64,000 nucleotides of DNA from Salinibacillus aidingensis (lineage in GTDB: Bacteria; Bacillota; Bacilli; Bacillales; Alkalibacillaceae). The notes under the pieces are model-generated. The model saw only the letters and a list, made by a program, of their open reading frames with translations, ran no database searches and was not told where the DNA came from. The position numbers were made by a program, and so were the translations under genes. The stretch covers positions 434,001 to 498,000 of the forward strand of contig NZ_BAAADO010000001.1 of the NCBI RefSeq assembly GCF_039522525.1. The letters are read 5' to 3'. Shown here piece after piece: positions 24,724-32,948 of this stretch; within the stretch, counting starts at the first letter, position 1, and the number at the start of each line of letters is the position of its first letter.

Positions 24724-25821
24724 CTAAATTAATGCCTTACGTACAGATACCCGTACTCCATCCGGAATATAGGCCGTAACTGTCGTATTTCCTTCTGTAA
24801 CAGTGACCCAGCCCAGCCCGGAGAATACAATATCGGATTTTTCTTTAATATGAAAGGTTTTCGGTTTTAATTCCGGCAGATGTTGCAACGTCTCGTTATT
24901 GGGTGGAGACAGCATATCTCCCACGTGATCGGCATACAGTTGATCAGCCTTCTCCGTTTTGGTCCGGTGAATCATTAATTCATTTGAAAAATAACAGACA
25001 TAGGATCCGTTATTCCCCTTTTCAATATCCAGTCGGGCCAACCCTCCAAAATATAAAGTCTGCTGTTCATTTAATTGATACACACGTGCTTTAATTTCCT
25101 TTTTCGGTGTTATCGTCTTCAAATCCTGTTCCGATATATAATGAGCCATCTGATATCGATTGATAACACCTGGTGTATCATACAAGGATGCCTGGTCATC
25201 AAGAGGAATATCGATAAACCCTAAAGTTGTACCTGGAAAATAGGACGTTGTAATGGCCTCTTTTTCTCCTGTGGTATCCTGTATCAGATAATTAATAAAG
25301 GTGGATTTTCCTGTGTTTGTAGCCCCTACAACATATACGTCCCGTCCACGTCCGAGATCTTCCATTCCTTCTTTGACTTCCTCAATCCCCATTCCTTTTT
25401 TTGCGGAAATTAAGAAAACATCCTGAACCTTAAGCCCCAAATCTTTGGCCTCTTTACGCATCCACTGCTTAATTTTATTCGGATTTGTCGATTTCGGTAA
25501 CAAATCCGCTTTGTTTCCTACTAATAAAATTGGATTATTTCCTGTAAAACGAGGCAGACCTGGAATAAAGCTTCCATTAAAATCAAAAATGTCCACGATA
25601 TTTACAATTAAAGCATCGGATTGACCGATTTCATTCAGCATTCTTAAAAAGTCATCATCCGTTAAAGACACATCTTGAACCTCGTTATAATGCCTTAATC
25701 GAAAGCAGCGTTTACAGGTTATATCTTCACGATTTAATGCGGATGCAGGGGCATATCCTACCTCATTGGGATCCTCTGTTTGTATCTTTGCCCCGCATCC
25801 CTGACAAATGATCTCTTCCAT
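24724..25821 (-). CDS. yqeH: Ribosome biogenesis GTPase YqeH
   Basis: Circularly permuted GTPase needed for 30S subunit assembly. The N-terminal treble-clef zinc finger has CQGCGAKIQ and CKRCFRLRHYN. The G motifs appear in permuted order: LVGNKADLLP (G4), ISAKKGMG (G5), then VVGATNTGKSTFIN (G1) and DTPGVI (G3). The C-terminal RNA-binding domain ends VTVTEGNTTVTAYIPDGVRVSVRKALI. Length is 365 residues. It is 3 bp downstream of yqeG, hence coupled. Confidence 0.96.
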   Translation of the reverse strand: MEEIICQGCGAKIQTEDPNEVGYAPASALNREDITCKRCFRLRHYNEVQDVSLTDDDFLRMLNEIGQSDALIVNIVDIFDFNGSFIPGLPRFTGNNPILLVGNKADLLPKSTNPNKIKQWMRKEAKDLGLKVQDVFLISAKKGMGIEEVKEGMEDLGRGRDVYVVGATNTGKSTFINYLIQDTTGEKEAITTSYFPGTTLGFIDIPLDDQASLYDTPGVINRYQMAHYISEQDLKTITPKKEIKARVYQLNEQQTLYFGGLARLDIEKGNNGSYVCYFSNELMIHRTKTEKADQLYADHVGDMLSPPNNETLQHLPELKPKTFHIKEKSDIVFSGLGWVTVTEGNTTVTAYIPDGVRVSVRKALI

Positions 25822-25824
25822 ATG

Positions 25825-26349
25825 TTATTCCTCCCAGGTGATTAGGCCTTTTTTGCGGAACCAATTTAAAATCAGTCGCTCTATTTTACGATTCACCTTT
25901 GTCATCGCTCCATCTGTTTCTACAACCGGTACGACTAAAATGGTATAGAAACGTGAGGAATTACCGCCTAACACATCTGTTAATAATTGATCACCAACAA
26001 CCACGATTTCCTCTTTTTTTAAGTTCATTTCTTTTTGTGCTTTTTTAAAAGCTCGGGATAATGGCTTTCTGGCTTTATATACAAAAGGGACATTTAAGGG
26101 TGTAGAAAAATGACGAACCCTTTCTTCATTATTATTAGATATCACAGTAACCTGAATACCATGATCTTTCATTAACTTAAACCACGCGACAATCTCTTCT
26201 GTGGCATCCTTTTGATCCCAGGCTACCAATGTATTATCCAGATCTGTAATAATCCCTTTAATGTTCTTTTCCTTGAGATTTTCCGGTGTGATTTCAAACA
26301 CCGTTTTCACATGTTCATTCGGCAGGAACTTCTTTAGCAACACCTTCAC
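25825..26349 (-). CDS. yqeG: YqeG family HAD IIIA-type phosphatase
   Basis: Haloacid-dehalogenase-type phosphatase of 174 residues. Motif I is GIITDLDNTLVAWD (DxDxT), motif II is VISNNNEE, and motif III/IV is KKEEIVVVGDQLLTDVLGGN. The family is close to phosphatidylglycerophosphate phosphatases, but the substrate is not established here. It is the first gene of the yqeGH-aroE-yhbY-nadD-yqeK-rsfS-yqeM operon. Its upstream region contains a DnaA-box cluster shared with divergent sda, as in B. subtilis. Confidence 0.93.
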   Translation of the reverse strand: MKVLLKKFLPNEHVKTVFEITPENLKEKNIKGIITDLDNTLVAWDQKDATEEIVAWFKLMKDHGIQVTVISNNNEERVRHFSTPLNVPFVYKARKPLSRAFKKAQKEMNLKKEEIVVVGDQLLTDVLGGNSSRFYTILVVPVVETDGAMTKVNRKIERLILNWFRKKGLITWEE

Positions 26350-26388
26350 CTCTGATTCTACTCTAGTAACAATAACATCATATACAAT

Positions 26389-26584
26389 TTATACATATTG
26401 TTCAAAGAAAATTCGTCTATTTAACCTAACTATTTATATGCTGTTCGGTTTTAGTTTTGCCAAAAACCTTTCGACATTTTCCACAAAAATTCGAGTGTGG
26501 ATAACTTTATTCACACAATCAACAGCTATAAACCAGCACTTTTTATCATTCACACACAACTTATACACATCTTTGTGTGGATAG
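26389..26584. promoter_or_regulatory. DnaA-box cluster between yqeG and sda
   Basis: Seven candidate DnaA boxes lie in about 200 bp: TTATACATA (26389), TTTTCCACA (26477), a perfect TTATCCACA on the minus strand (26496-26504), TTATTCACA (26507), TCATTCACA (26546), TTATACACA (26561) and a one-mismatch CTATCCACA on the minus strand (26576-26584). In B. subtilis the yqeG/sda gap is a known DnaA-box cluster. The remaining bases of this 387-bp gap show a TTGACA at 26634 but no convincing paired -10. Confidence 0.85.
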
Positions 26585-26737
26585 GTGAATGATTGTGCAA
26601 TCTTTTCTTTCGTGATAAAGTAAAAATATAAAATTGACAAGCACATGAAAACCGCTCTGTGACAGCGTTTGTCCCTGGTTTTTTATATTATTACAAGGGA
26701 TGTCAGGAGTTTATGTTAGGAGGTGACCTGCCTTTTA

Positions 26738-26890
26738 TTGGCTTCCCATATGGAACATTTATCTGACGAGCTATTAGTTGAGTCCTATTATAAGGCATGT
26801 GAATTAGACTTAAGCAAGGAGTTTATTGCATTAATTGAAAAAGAAATAAAAAGGAGATCCCTTACTCATAAAATTAGACAAACCAGTTAA
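26738..26890 (+). CDS. sda: Sporulation inhibitor Sda (checkpoint protein)
   Basis: Small helical-hairpin protein that binds and inhibits the sporulation kinase KinA (and relatives) when replication initiation or DNA integrity is disturbed. Residues MEHLSDELLVESYYKACEL and the following DLSKEFIALIEKEIKRRSL match B. subtilis Sda over its whole length. The start is uncertain: TTG 26738 (50 residues) is about 12 nt from a strong AGGAGGTGA, whereas ATG 26750 (46 residues) is farther away. Transcription is probably DnaA-controlled through the upstream box cluster. A strong terminator follows. Confidence 0.93.
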   Translation: MASHMEHLSDELLVESYYKACELDLSKEFIALIEKEIKRRSLTHKIRQTS

Positions 26891-26914
26891 TATGGATGCT
26901 CCGTTTATATATTC

Positions 26915-26955
26915 ATCCCCTGGTACAAATAACTTTGTCCCAGGGGATTTTATTT
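26915..26955 (+). terminator. Terminator of sda
   Basis: ATCCCCTGG pairs with CCAGGGGAT and the inner ACAAA with TTTGT (one mismatch between them), with a 4-nt loop, followed by TTTATTT. It begins 24 bp after the sda stop codon. Confidence 0.9.
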
Positions 26956-27064
26956 GCTACCCTGCAGGTTTTGTTTGTAGAATAAATGGTATATGAGTCA
27001 TAGATTCATGATAAAATGAGAAAGATATGTGTGTTCAATCTTTGGCAGGGAGGATTTCGATTCA

Positions 27065-29398
27065 ATGATTTATGCAGTTTTTGCCCCATTAATCATTACA
27101 TTACTTATACCTTTATTCAGTAAATGGAAAGAAAAAATACATACAGGGTGGTTCCTTCTTCCTGTACCGTTTTTCATTTTCCTTTATTTCATTCGATTCG
27201 CCGGTGAAAACTTTACACCTGTATCTGAAGTCTATCCATGGATTCCTTCTTTAGATATTTCCATTGACTTTTATCTTGATGGTTTAAGTCTATTATTTGT
27301 TTTATTGATCAGCGGTATTGGCACTCTTGTTGTACTTTATTCCATTTACTACTTACATAAGTCAGAACAACTGAAGCAATTCTATATCTATTTATTCTTG
27401 TTCATGTTCTCCATGCTCGGTGTCGTTCTTTCCGATAATGTTTTTGTTCTTTATACATTCTGGGAATTTACATCCCTTTCATCTTTCCTTTTAATCGGGT
27501 TTTGGCACCATCGTGAAGGGTCAAGGTATGGAGCACTCAAATCTATGCTAATTACGGTGTTAGGCGGATTTAGTCTATTGGCCGGAATCATTATGTTATC
27601 CGTTATAACAGGTACGACAAGCATTCAGGAAATGATTGCACAGACCGATGTGATTGTGAACCATCCGTTCTTTCCACTTTTATTTGTGTTTCTTGTTCTT
27701 GGTGCTTTTACCAAATCAGCTCAATTCCCATTCCATATCTGGCTTCCGGATGCAATGGAAGCTCCTACTCCAGTGAGTGCTTATCTGCATTCCGCTACAA
27801 TGGTTAAGGCTGGTATATTTCTAATTGCCCGTTTCTCACCAATCCTGGGCCAGGAGCCATTATTCTTTGGTGTTATTACTACGGTCGGCCTGATTACTCT
27901 GTTCTGGGCTTCCTTTATGGCTGTACGCCAGACGGATTTGAAGGGGATTCTGGCCTTTTCTACAGTCAGTCAGCTCGGTATGATTATGGCTATGCTAGGC
28001 TTTGGAACGGAAGCAGCGATATTTGCCGCTGTCTTCCATATTTTAAACCATGCCACTTTTAAAGGAAGCTTATTTATGATTGCCGGAATTGTAGATCATG
28101 AAACCGGAACGAGAGATATTCGTAAGTTAGGTGGACTTATGACCTTTATGCCGATTTCAGCAACACTTGCTGTATTTGGGATCTTTTCAATGGCCGGTTT
28201 TCCTCTCCCATTCCTGAACGGTTTTTACAGTAAGGAAGAATTTTTAGGGGCCACAGTAGACTTAAATGAATATACAGGCGGATTTCTCGGATTCTTGCAG
28301 GAAGCCGTACCTTACATAGCAGTCATCGGAAGTATTTTTACGTTTGTTTATTCTATGTATTTCTTCTTTGGAACCTTCAGAGGCAAATATAAAGAACAGG
28401 AGTTGGAAAAGAAACCACATGAGGCACCTGTTGGCATGCTGATTCCTCCTGCTATACTTGTATTAGGAGTTATCCTGATTGGTTTATTCCCAAATGCAGT
28501 GAACCAGCCTTTCCTGGTCCATACTGCTGAAGCCGTGTTAGGCGGGGATATCCATACGCATGAATTGAAATTCTGGCATGGGTTCTCTCCAGCCTTTATT
28601 ATGTCGTTGATTATCGTGGGTGTCGGAACCATTCTTGCTGTAACACGGAAGAAATGGTCCACCGTTTATAACATCTTTCCGCGAAAAGGATTTAATGAGC
28701 TCTATAACTTTATCGTGGATTCGATTGAAAGTGGATCAAAGAAGATCACCAATACCTACATGACAGGATCCTTACGCCACTATATGGCCTATATTTTAGG
28801 CACAATTTTCGTAATCAGCTTTATCATAATGCTTATGTCAGATGGTTTTGCCATTGATTTCAGCCAGACAGCTGCTATTACCATTCCGGAAATCCTGGTT
28901 GGGCTAGTCATGGCGATTGCTGCCATAGCTACCATTTTTACAACCAATCGTTTAGCTGCCATTATTACGGCTGGAGTTGTTGGCTATGGATTATCCATTT
29001 TATTTGTACTTTATCGGGCACCTGATTTAGCCCTTACCCAATTGATCGTAGAAACGGTTTCAATGGCATTATTTCTGCTCTGTTTCAAGCATTTACCTGA
29101 GTTCAAAAAACTTCCAAGTCACCCTGGTGTTAAATCTGTAAACAGCCTGATTGCCATTGGTTTTGGAGGTTTAATGACATTAATTGGAATTAGTGCACAC
29201 AGTACAAAACTGTTTAGTCCTATTTCCGACTATTTCTTAGAACAGTCTGTTCCTCAGGGCGGAGGACACAACGTCGTCAATGTGATCCTCGTTGATATGC
29301 GTGGGCTTGATACACTATTTGAAATTACCGTTTTAGGTATAGCAGCCCTTGCCATATATGGACTTATTAAATTACGGCATGACAAGGGGGCGAAATAA
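27065..29398 (+). CDS. mrpA: Na+/H+ antiporter subunit A (MrpA/MnhA)
   Basis: Largest subunit of the Mrp multi-subunit cation/proton antiporter, related to NuoL of complex I. The NuoL-like part (about 1-500) contains LGAFTKSAQFPFHIWLPDAMEAPTPVSAYLHSATMVKAG and FHILNHATFKGSLFM. The extra C-terminal region (about 600-777), with RAPDLALTQLIVETVSMALFLLCF and VNVILVDMRGLDTLFEITVL, is the MrpA-specific part. I start at ATG 27065 (MIYAVFAPL), in line with B. subtilis MrpA; upstream in-frame residues lack hydrophobic character. The 777 residues do not include a fused MrpB domain. First gene of mrpACDEFG. Confidence 0.94.
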   Translation: MIYAVFAPLIITLLIPLFSKWKEKIHTGWFLLPVPFFIFLYFIRFAGENFTPVSEVYPWIPSLDISIDFYLDGLSLLFVLLISGIGTLVVLYSIYYLHKSEQLKQFYIYLFLFMFSMLGVVLSDNVFVLYTFWEFTSLSSFLLIGFWHHREGSRYGALKSMLITVLGGFSLLAGIIMLSVITGTTSIQEMIAQTDVIVNHPFFPLLFVFLVLGAFTKSAQFPFHIWLPDAMEAPTPVSAYLHSATMVKAGIFLIARFSPILGQEPLFFGVITTVGLITLFWASFMAVRQTDLKGILAFSTVSQLGMIMAMLGFGTEAAIFAAVFHILNHATFKGSLFMIAGIVDHETGTRDIRKLGGLMTFMPISATLAVFGIFSMAGFPLPFLNGFYSKEEFLGATVDLNEYTGGFLGFLQEAVPYIAVIGSIFTFVYSMYFFFGTFRGKYKEQELEKKPHEAPVGMLIPPAILVLGVILIGLFPNAVNQPFLVHTAEAVLGGDIHTHELKFWHGFSPAFIMSLIIVGVGTILAVTRKKWSTVYNIFPRKGFNELYNFIVDSIESGSKKITNTYMTGSLRHYMAYILGTIFVISFIIMLMSDGFAIDFSQTAAITIPEILVGLVMAIAAIATIFTTNRLAAIITAGVVGYGLSILFVLYRAPDLALTQLIVETVSMALFLLCFKHLPEFKKLPSHPGVKSVNSLIAIGFGGLMTLIGISAHSTKLFSPISDYFLEQSVPQGGGHNVVNVILVDMRGLDTLFEITVLGIAALAIYGLIKLRHDKGAK

Positions 29399-29400
29399 AC

Positions 29401-29739
29401 ATGGAAATATTAATGTCTATTTTAGCTGGTATTCTTTTCGCAACCGCTATTTATAACCTGTTACAAAAACAAATGCTGCGAATTATCATAGGAACCCTTC
29501 TTCTGTCTCATGGTGCCCACTTATTCATCCTTACCATGGGACAGCTAAAGGCAGGGAAACCGCCTATTATTGTGGAAGGGGTTGAACAATATACCGATCC
29601 CTTGCCACAAGCACTTATTTTAACATCCATCGTTATCAGCTTTGGTGTAACCAGCCTATTATTAGTACTGAGCTATCGGGCATCCAAGCTTAACGGATCA
29701 GACAATATGGAAGAATTAAGGGGAAGTGAACATGAGTAA
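29401..29739 (+). CDS. mrpC: Na+/H+ antiporter subunit C (MrpC/MnhC, NuoK-like)
   Basis: A 112-residue protein with three membrane helices and the NuoK-like segment IYNLLQKQMLRIIIGTLLLSHGAHLFILTMG, then PLPQALILTSIVISFGVTS, a signature of MrpC. It starts 2 bp after mrpA, where most bacteria have mrpB between the two. Its last codons overlap the mrpD start, giving tight coupling. Part of the membrane assembly that exchanges cytoplasmic Na+ for external protons. Confidence 0.94.
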   Translation: MEILMSILAGILFATAIYNLLQKQMLRIIIGTLLLSHGAHLFILTMGQLKAGKPPIIVEGVEQYTDPLPQALILTSIVISFGVTSLLLVLSYRASKLNGSDNMEELRGSEHE

Positions 29740-31219
29740 TCTAGCCGTTTTACCAATTATCATTCCATTAATATCCGGAATTCTGGCTATATTTTTTGCC
29801 AAAAAAACGATAGCTGTCCGGGTCTTTGCACAGGTACTTACAATTGTCAATTTAGCCGTTTCTGTCGGAATTGCGCTTTACGTTATACAAAACGGAACTG
29901 TCACTCTGGAAACAGGTGGTTGGTCAGCCCCCTTTGGGATCATTCTGGTCGCTGACCCACTGGCCATCTTTTTGGTGGTCACAACAAATATTATTGCAAC
30001 AGCAAGTGTGTTTTTTGCGCCAAATTCCTTGTCCCAAAAGCAGGAGCAGTTTTATTTTTACACCTTTTACTTTTTATTGATAAGTGGTGTATCAGGAGCA
30101 TTTCTTACAGGGGATTTATTTAACCTGTTCGTGTTTTATGAAGTATTACTAATGGCTTCCTATGGCTTAATTGTCTTAGGTGGAGAAAAAGTTCAGTTAC
30201 GTGAGTCGCTTAAATATGTATTGCTGAATTTATTTTCCTCCATGCTGTTTGTCACAGCTATCGCCTTCATTTATTCCGTTACGGGGACGGTTAATATGGC
30301 ACAGCTGGGAGAACGCATCCAGGAGGTTGAGCAAACCGGAATTTTAACGACTATCGGGGTAGTGCTGTTCTTTGTTTTTGCGACCAAGGGAGCAATTTTC
30401 CCACTTTATTTCTGGATGCCCAAGTCCTATATCGTCCCAAATGCTGTGGTGTCCGCTTTATTCGGTGCCTTACTGACCAAGGTGGGGATTTATTCCATTC
30501 TCCGTACCTTTACATTAATATTTTCTCATAATCCTGAAATCACTCATGAGCTGTTCCTATGGTTAGCTGCACTTACGATGATTTTTGGTGTGATTGGTGC
30601 CCTTTCAACAGACAATGTAAAGTTGATTATCGTATACAACATTATTCCGGCTGTCGGATGGATGCTAATGGGAATCGGATTATTGAATCATGATGGACTT
30701 GCAGGATCTGTCTATTATCTGTTACAGGATATTATCATAAAGGCTGGCCTCTTTTTAATGGTTGGAGCCCTTGTTTATGTAGCTGGAACTTCTGATCTTA
30801 AGAAGATGAAAGGACTGATCCATCATTACCCCCTGTTAGGATGGATGTTCTTTATTGGGGGACTTGTCCTGGCAGGCGTACCACCATTCAGCGGTTTTAT
30901 TGGAAAACTGCTCTTATTACAAGGAGGTATTCAGGAAGGTCGATATGGAATAGTGATCATTGGTTTACTTTCAAGTCTGCTCATTTTGCTATCCATCATG
31001 AGAATCTTTACAAGAGCTTTCTGGGGAGAAAAAACAGAGCTTACGAATCCGAATATACAGCTGAATAAGGCACGTCGACTTACGATTCCTGCCTTGGGAT
31101 TATTGTCCGTTACTGTCATTTTAGGAGTCGGCGCGGAGTGGTTTATGCCTCACATAGAAACGATAACCACCCAATTGATGAATCCTGAAATCTATATTGA
31201 TTCTGTGTTAAAGGAGTAA
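29732..31219 (+). CDS. mrpD: Na+/H+ antiporter subunit D (MrpD/MnhD)
   Basis: NuoM/NuoN-like proton-channel subunit of 495 residues with about 14 membrane helices. Conserved signatures include GDLFNLFVFYEVLLMASYGLI, the charged Glu that is critical in the family, and TKGAIFPLYFWMPKSYIVPNAVVSALFGALLTKVG. I use ATG 29732 (MSNLAVLP), eight bases after AAGGGG; GTG two codons upstream is too near. It overlaps mrpC by 8 bp. Confidence 0.95.
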   Translation: MSNLAVLPIIIPLISGILAIFFAKKTIAVRVFAQVLTIVNLAVSVGIALYVIQNGTVTLETGGWSAPFGIILVADPLAIFLVVTTNIIATASVFFAPNSLSQKQEQFYFYTFYFLLISGVSGAFLTGDLFNLFVFYEVLLMASYGLIVLGGEKVQLRESLKYVLLNLFSSMLFVTAIAFIYSVTGTVNMAQLGERIQEVEQTGILTTIGVVLFFVFATKGAIFPLYFWMPKSYIVPNAVVSALFGALLTKVGIYSILRTFTLIFSHNPEITHELFLWLAALTMIFGVIGALSTDNVKLIIVYNIIPAVGWMLMGIGLLNHDGLAGSVYYLLQDIIIKAGLFLMVGALVYVAGTSDLKKMKGLIHHYPLLGWMFFIGGLVLAGVPPFSGFIGKLLLLQGGIQEGRYGIVIIGLLSSLLILLSIMRIFTRAFWGEKTELTNPNIQLNKARRLTIPALGLLSVTVILGVGAEWFMPHIETITTQLMNPEIYIDSVLKE

Positions 31220-31225
31220 CCGACT

Positions 31226-31702
31226 ATGGCATTGCAAATTCTTTTTAACTTAATTATTGCCTTTATGTGGATGTTTTTGGAGGAACAATATCAATTTTCA
31301 ACGTTTTTCTCAGGTTATCTGGTCGGGATTTTACTATTGTTTCTCTTAAGACGTTTTATTCCCGATGCCTTCTATCTGAAACGTGTTTTTAAAGTCATTC
31401 GTTTAATTCTCTTGTTTGTTAAGGAACTGATTTTATCAAACTTTAACATTCTAAAGCATGTTTATAAGCCAAAATTCAACGTTAAGCCCGGGATTTTTGC
31501 TCTTCCTACAGAATTAAAAAGCCAATGGGAGATAACATTGCTTGCAAATTTAATTTCCTTAACCCCGGGAACCTTGACAATTGCTGTGTCTCATGATTAT
31601 TCACACCTCTACATACATGCTATGGACATACCAGATGTAGAAAAAGAAATCCGGTCAATTAAGGATACGTTTGAGAAGGCTATATTGGAGGTGACAAGAT
31701 AA
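31226..31702 (+). CDS. mrpE: Na+/H+ antiporter subunit E (MrpE/MnhE)
   Basis: A 158-residue protein with two or three N-terminal membrane helices and a cytoplasmic C-terminal half. The stretch LKSQWEITLLANLISLTPGTLTIAVS is the family signature. It is 6 bp after mrpD and directly abuts mrpF. Structural role in the Mrp complex; in alkaliphiles MrpE is less critical to exchange activity than other subunits. Confidence 0.94.
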   Translation: MALQILFNLIIAFMWMFLEEQYQFSTFFSGYLVGILLLFLLRRFIPDAFYLKRVFKVIRLILLFVKELILSNFNILKHVYKPKFNVKPGIFALPTELKSQWEITLLANLISLTPGTLTIAVSHDYSHLYIHAMDIPDVEKEIRSIKDTFEKAILEVTR

Positions 31703-32011
31703 ATGGGAGAGGAAGCATTTTTATCCCCAATGTTACGAGCGGTAACGATCATATGTATAGTTGGTATTTCGGTTTCCATTTTTATTTTAATTTATCGGGT
31801 TCTAAAAGGGCCTACTAACCCTGACCGTGCTGTTGCACTGGACGCTATTGGTATTAATTTAATGGCTCTGGCTGGTTTACTGGCCATATTATTGGTTACT
31901 ACTCAATTTAATGATGTTATTCTGCTCATTGGAATTTTATTATTTATTGGTACCATAGCAATAGCGAAATTTTTAGAAAAGGGTGTTATCATTGACAGAG
32001 ATCGTGATTAG
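31703..32011 (+). CDS. mrpF: Na+/H+ antiporter subunit F (MrpF/MnhF)
   Basis: A 102-residue protein with three membrane helices and the conserved segment GPTNPDRAVALDAIGINLMALAGLL, which contains the Asp implicated in cation transport, then LIGILLFIGTIAIAKFLEKG. The ATG directly follows the mrpE stop codon; GGAGGTGACAAG precedes it. The last 20 bp overlap mrpG. Length is slightly longer than B. subtilis MrpF because of the N-terminal residues GEEAFLSPM. Confidence 0.95.
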   Translation: MGEEAFLSPMLRAVTIICIVGISVSIFILIYRVLKGPTNPDRAVALDAIGINLMALAGLLAILLVTTQFNDVILLIGILLFIGTIAIAKFLEKGVIIDRDRD

Positions 32012-32336
32012 TGTCTTTCTGATTATCGGTACCTTTATAACATTATCTGGTTCTTTAGGTATTTTACGCTTTCCTGATGTCTATACAAGACTACATGCAT
32101 CCACCAAGGCTTCTACATTAGGAGTGGCCGGCATTCTCATCGGTGCGTTTTTATTTATGTACTTTGATGTTGAAATCATCAGCGGAAAATTGATCCTGGG
32201 TATTATCTTTATTTTACTTACTGCTCCTGTCTCAGGGCATATGATTTCCAGGGCAGCCCATAATACAGGTGTAGAGCTTTGGGATGGAAGTATTAAAGAT
32301 GCTTACAGTGAAGAGAAACAAGATCAGAAGAAATAA
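31992..32336 (+). CDS. mrpG: Na+/H+ antiporter subunit G (MrpG/MnhG)
   Basis: A 114-residue protein with three membrane helices; GSLGILRFPDVYTRLHASTKASTLGVAGILIG is the family signature. I choose TTG 31992 (MTEIVISVF), six bases after GGGTG; the GTG nine bases upstream lies inside that Shine-Dalgarno sequence. It is the last gene of the operon. A large palindromic repeat that ends in a T-run lies immediately downstream and may serve as the operon terminator. Confidence 0.93.
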   Translation: MTEIVISVFLIIGTFITLSGSLGILRFPDVYTRLHASTKASTLGVAGILIGAFLFMYFDVEIISGKLILGIIFILLTAPVSGHMISRAAHNTGVELWDGSIKDAYSEEKQDQKK

Positions 32337-32343
32337 TGAACAT

Positions 32344-32829
32344 GAGGCTGGAACATAAAAGTTTTCGCTGAAGTAAATTCGAATTATGATAGGTGCAGGG
32401 ACCACCGCTACAGAAATATACTTCGCTTTCACCCAAGGGCACAAGTGCGACATCTATTCAAACTCCCAAAGGTCGTTTTCATAGTGTCTTCTTTGCCGTG
32501 GGCGGCTGGTGAGCCTCCTCGCGCTATCGCGCTTGTCCTGTTACGGCTCTCTCAGGCCCAAGCAGTCATAAGCAGAATCCACTACGTGACAGATAGCGTG
32601 TCACTCCATGGATTGCTTATGCTGTCGGGCCTAAACGGTCGCCTTCACTTTTCATTGCGAAGTCTCACCTAGGCCTTCCTCCCACGACGAACAGGACGTT
32701 CTAGTGTCGGTGTTGGCACAGGACGTGCCGTTTTAACCGACCAGGAGTCTACGTATATTTCCTCCGCTAAGGTACCCTATACTCTATAATTCGGTTTATG
32801 ACAAGGCGAATTAGTTATGTCACGGCCTC
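32344..32829. repeat. Composite palindromic repeat with inverted ends; interrupted by a 120-nt repeat
   Basis: The ends GAGGCTGGAACATAA (32344-32358) and TTATGTCACGGCCTC (32815-32829) are inverted repeats (12 of 15). Further pairs are nested inside: CGAATTATGATAG against CTATAATTCGG, and GAAATATACTTCGC against GTATATTTCCTCCGC. A T8 run follows the right end. The body is interrupted by the 120-nt repeat at 32534-32653, and by two other stretches (about 32431-32495 and 32690-32741) that look like additional insertions. No gene is encoded; the six-frame open stretches are shadows. Confidence 0.75.
32534..32653 (-). repeat. Full 120-nt palindromic repeat (subtype 2), nested in the composite repeat
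   Basis: On the minus strand it runs from GAAAAGTGAAGGCGACCG to GAGAGCCGTAACAGGACA. AGGCCC pairs with GGGCCT, CATAAGCA with TGCTTATG, and the tip GTGACA with TGTCAC. The tip differs from other copies (GTGGCC/GGCCA), but both sides have changed together. Confidence 0.85.
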
Positions 32830-32948
32830 TTTTTTTTTGATTAATTAAAAATAGAAGTTGATTGCTCATACTTCAGCACTGGCAAAACAAAACAGGTACT
32901 TTCACCTATTGTTAAAAATAATTAAAGGTCGGACAGACACAATATTGC

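Noticed and set aside
26434..26646. 70-codon open frame on the minus strand between yqeG and sda
   Set aside because: It is read through the DnaA boxes, has no Shine-Dalgarno sequence and no recognisable protein features.
26641..26700. Attenuator hairpin between the DnaA boxes and sda
   Set aside because: Possible pairing of AAAACC with GGTTTT and CGCT with AGCG is short and interrupted; not supported well enough.
26954..27064. Promoter of the mrp operon
   Set aside because: Several AT-rich -10-like hexamers are present, but no pair with acceptable -35 and spacing stood out.
32445..32672. 75-codon open frame on the plus strand inside the repeat cluster
   Set aside because: It runs across two repeat elements, has no ribosome binding site, and its composition follows the palindrome rather than a protein family.
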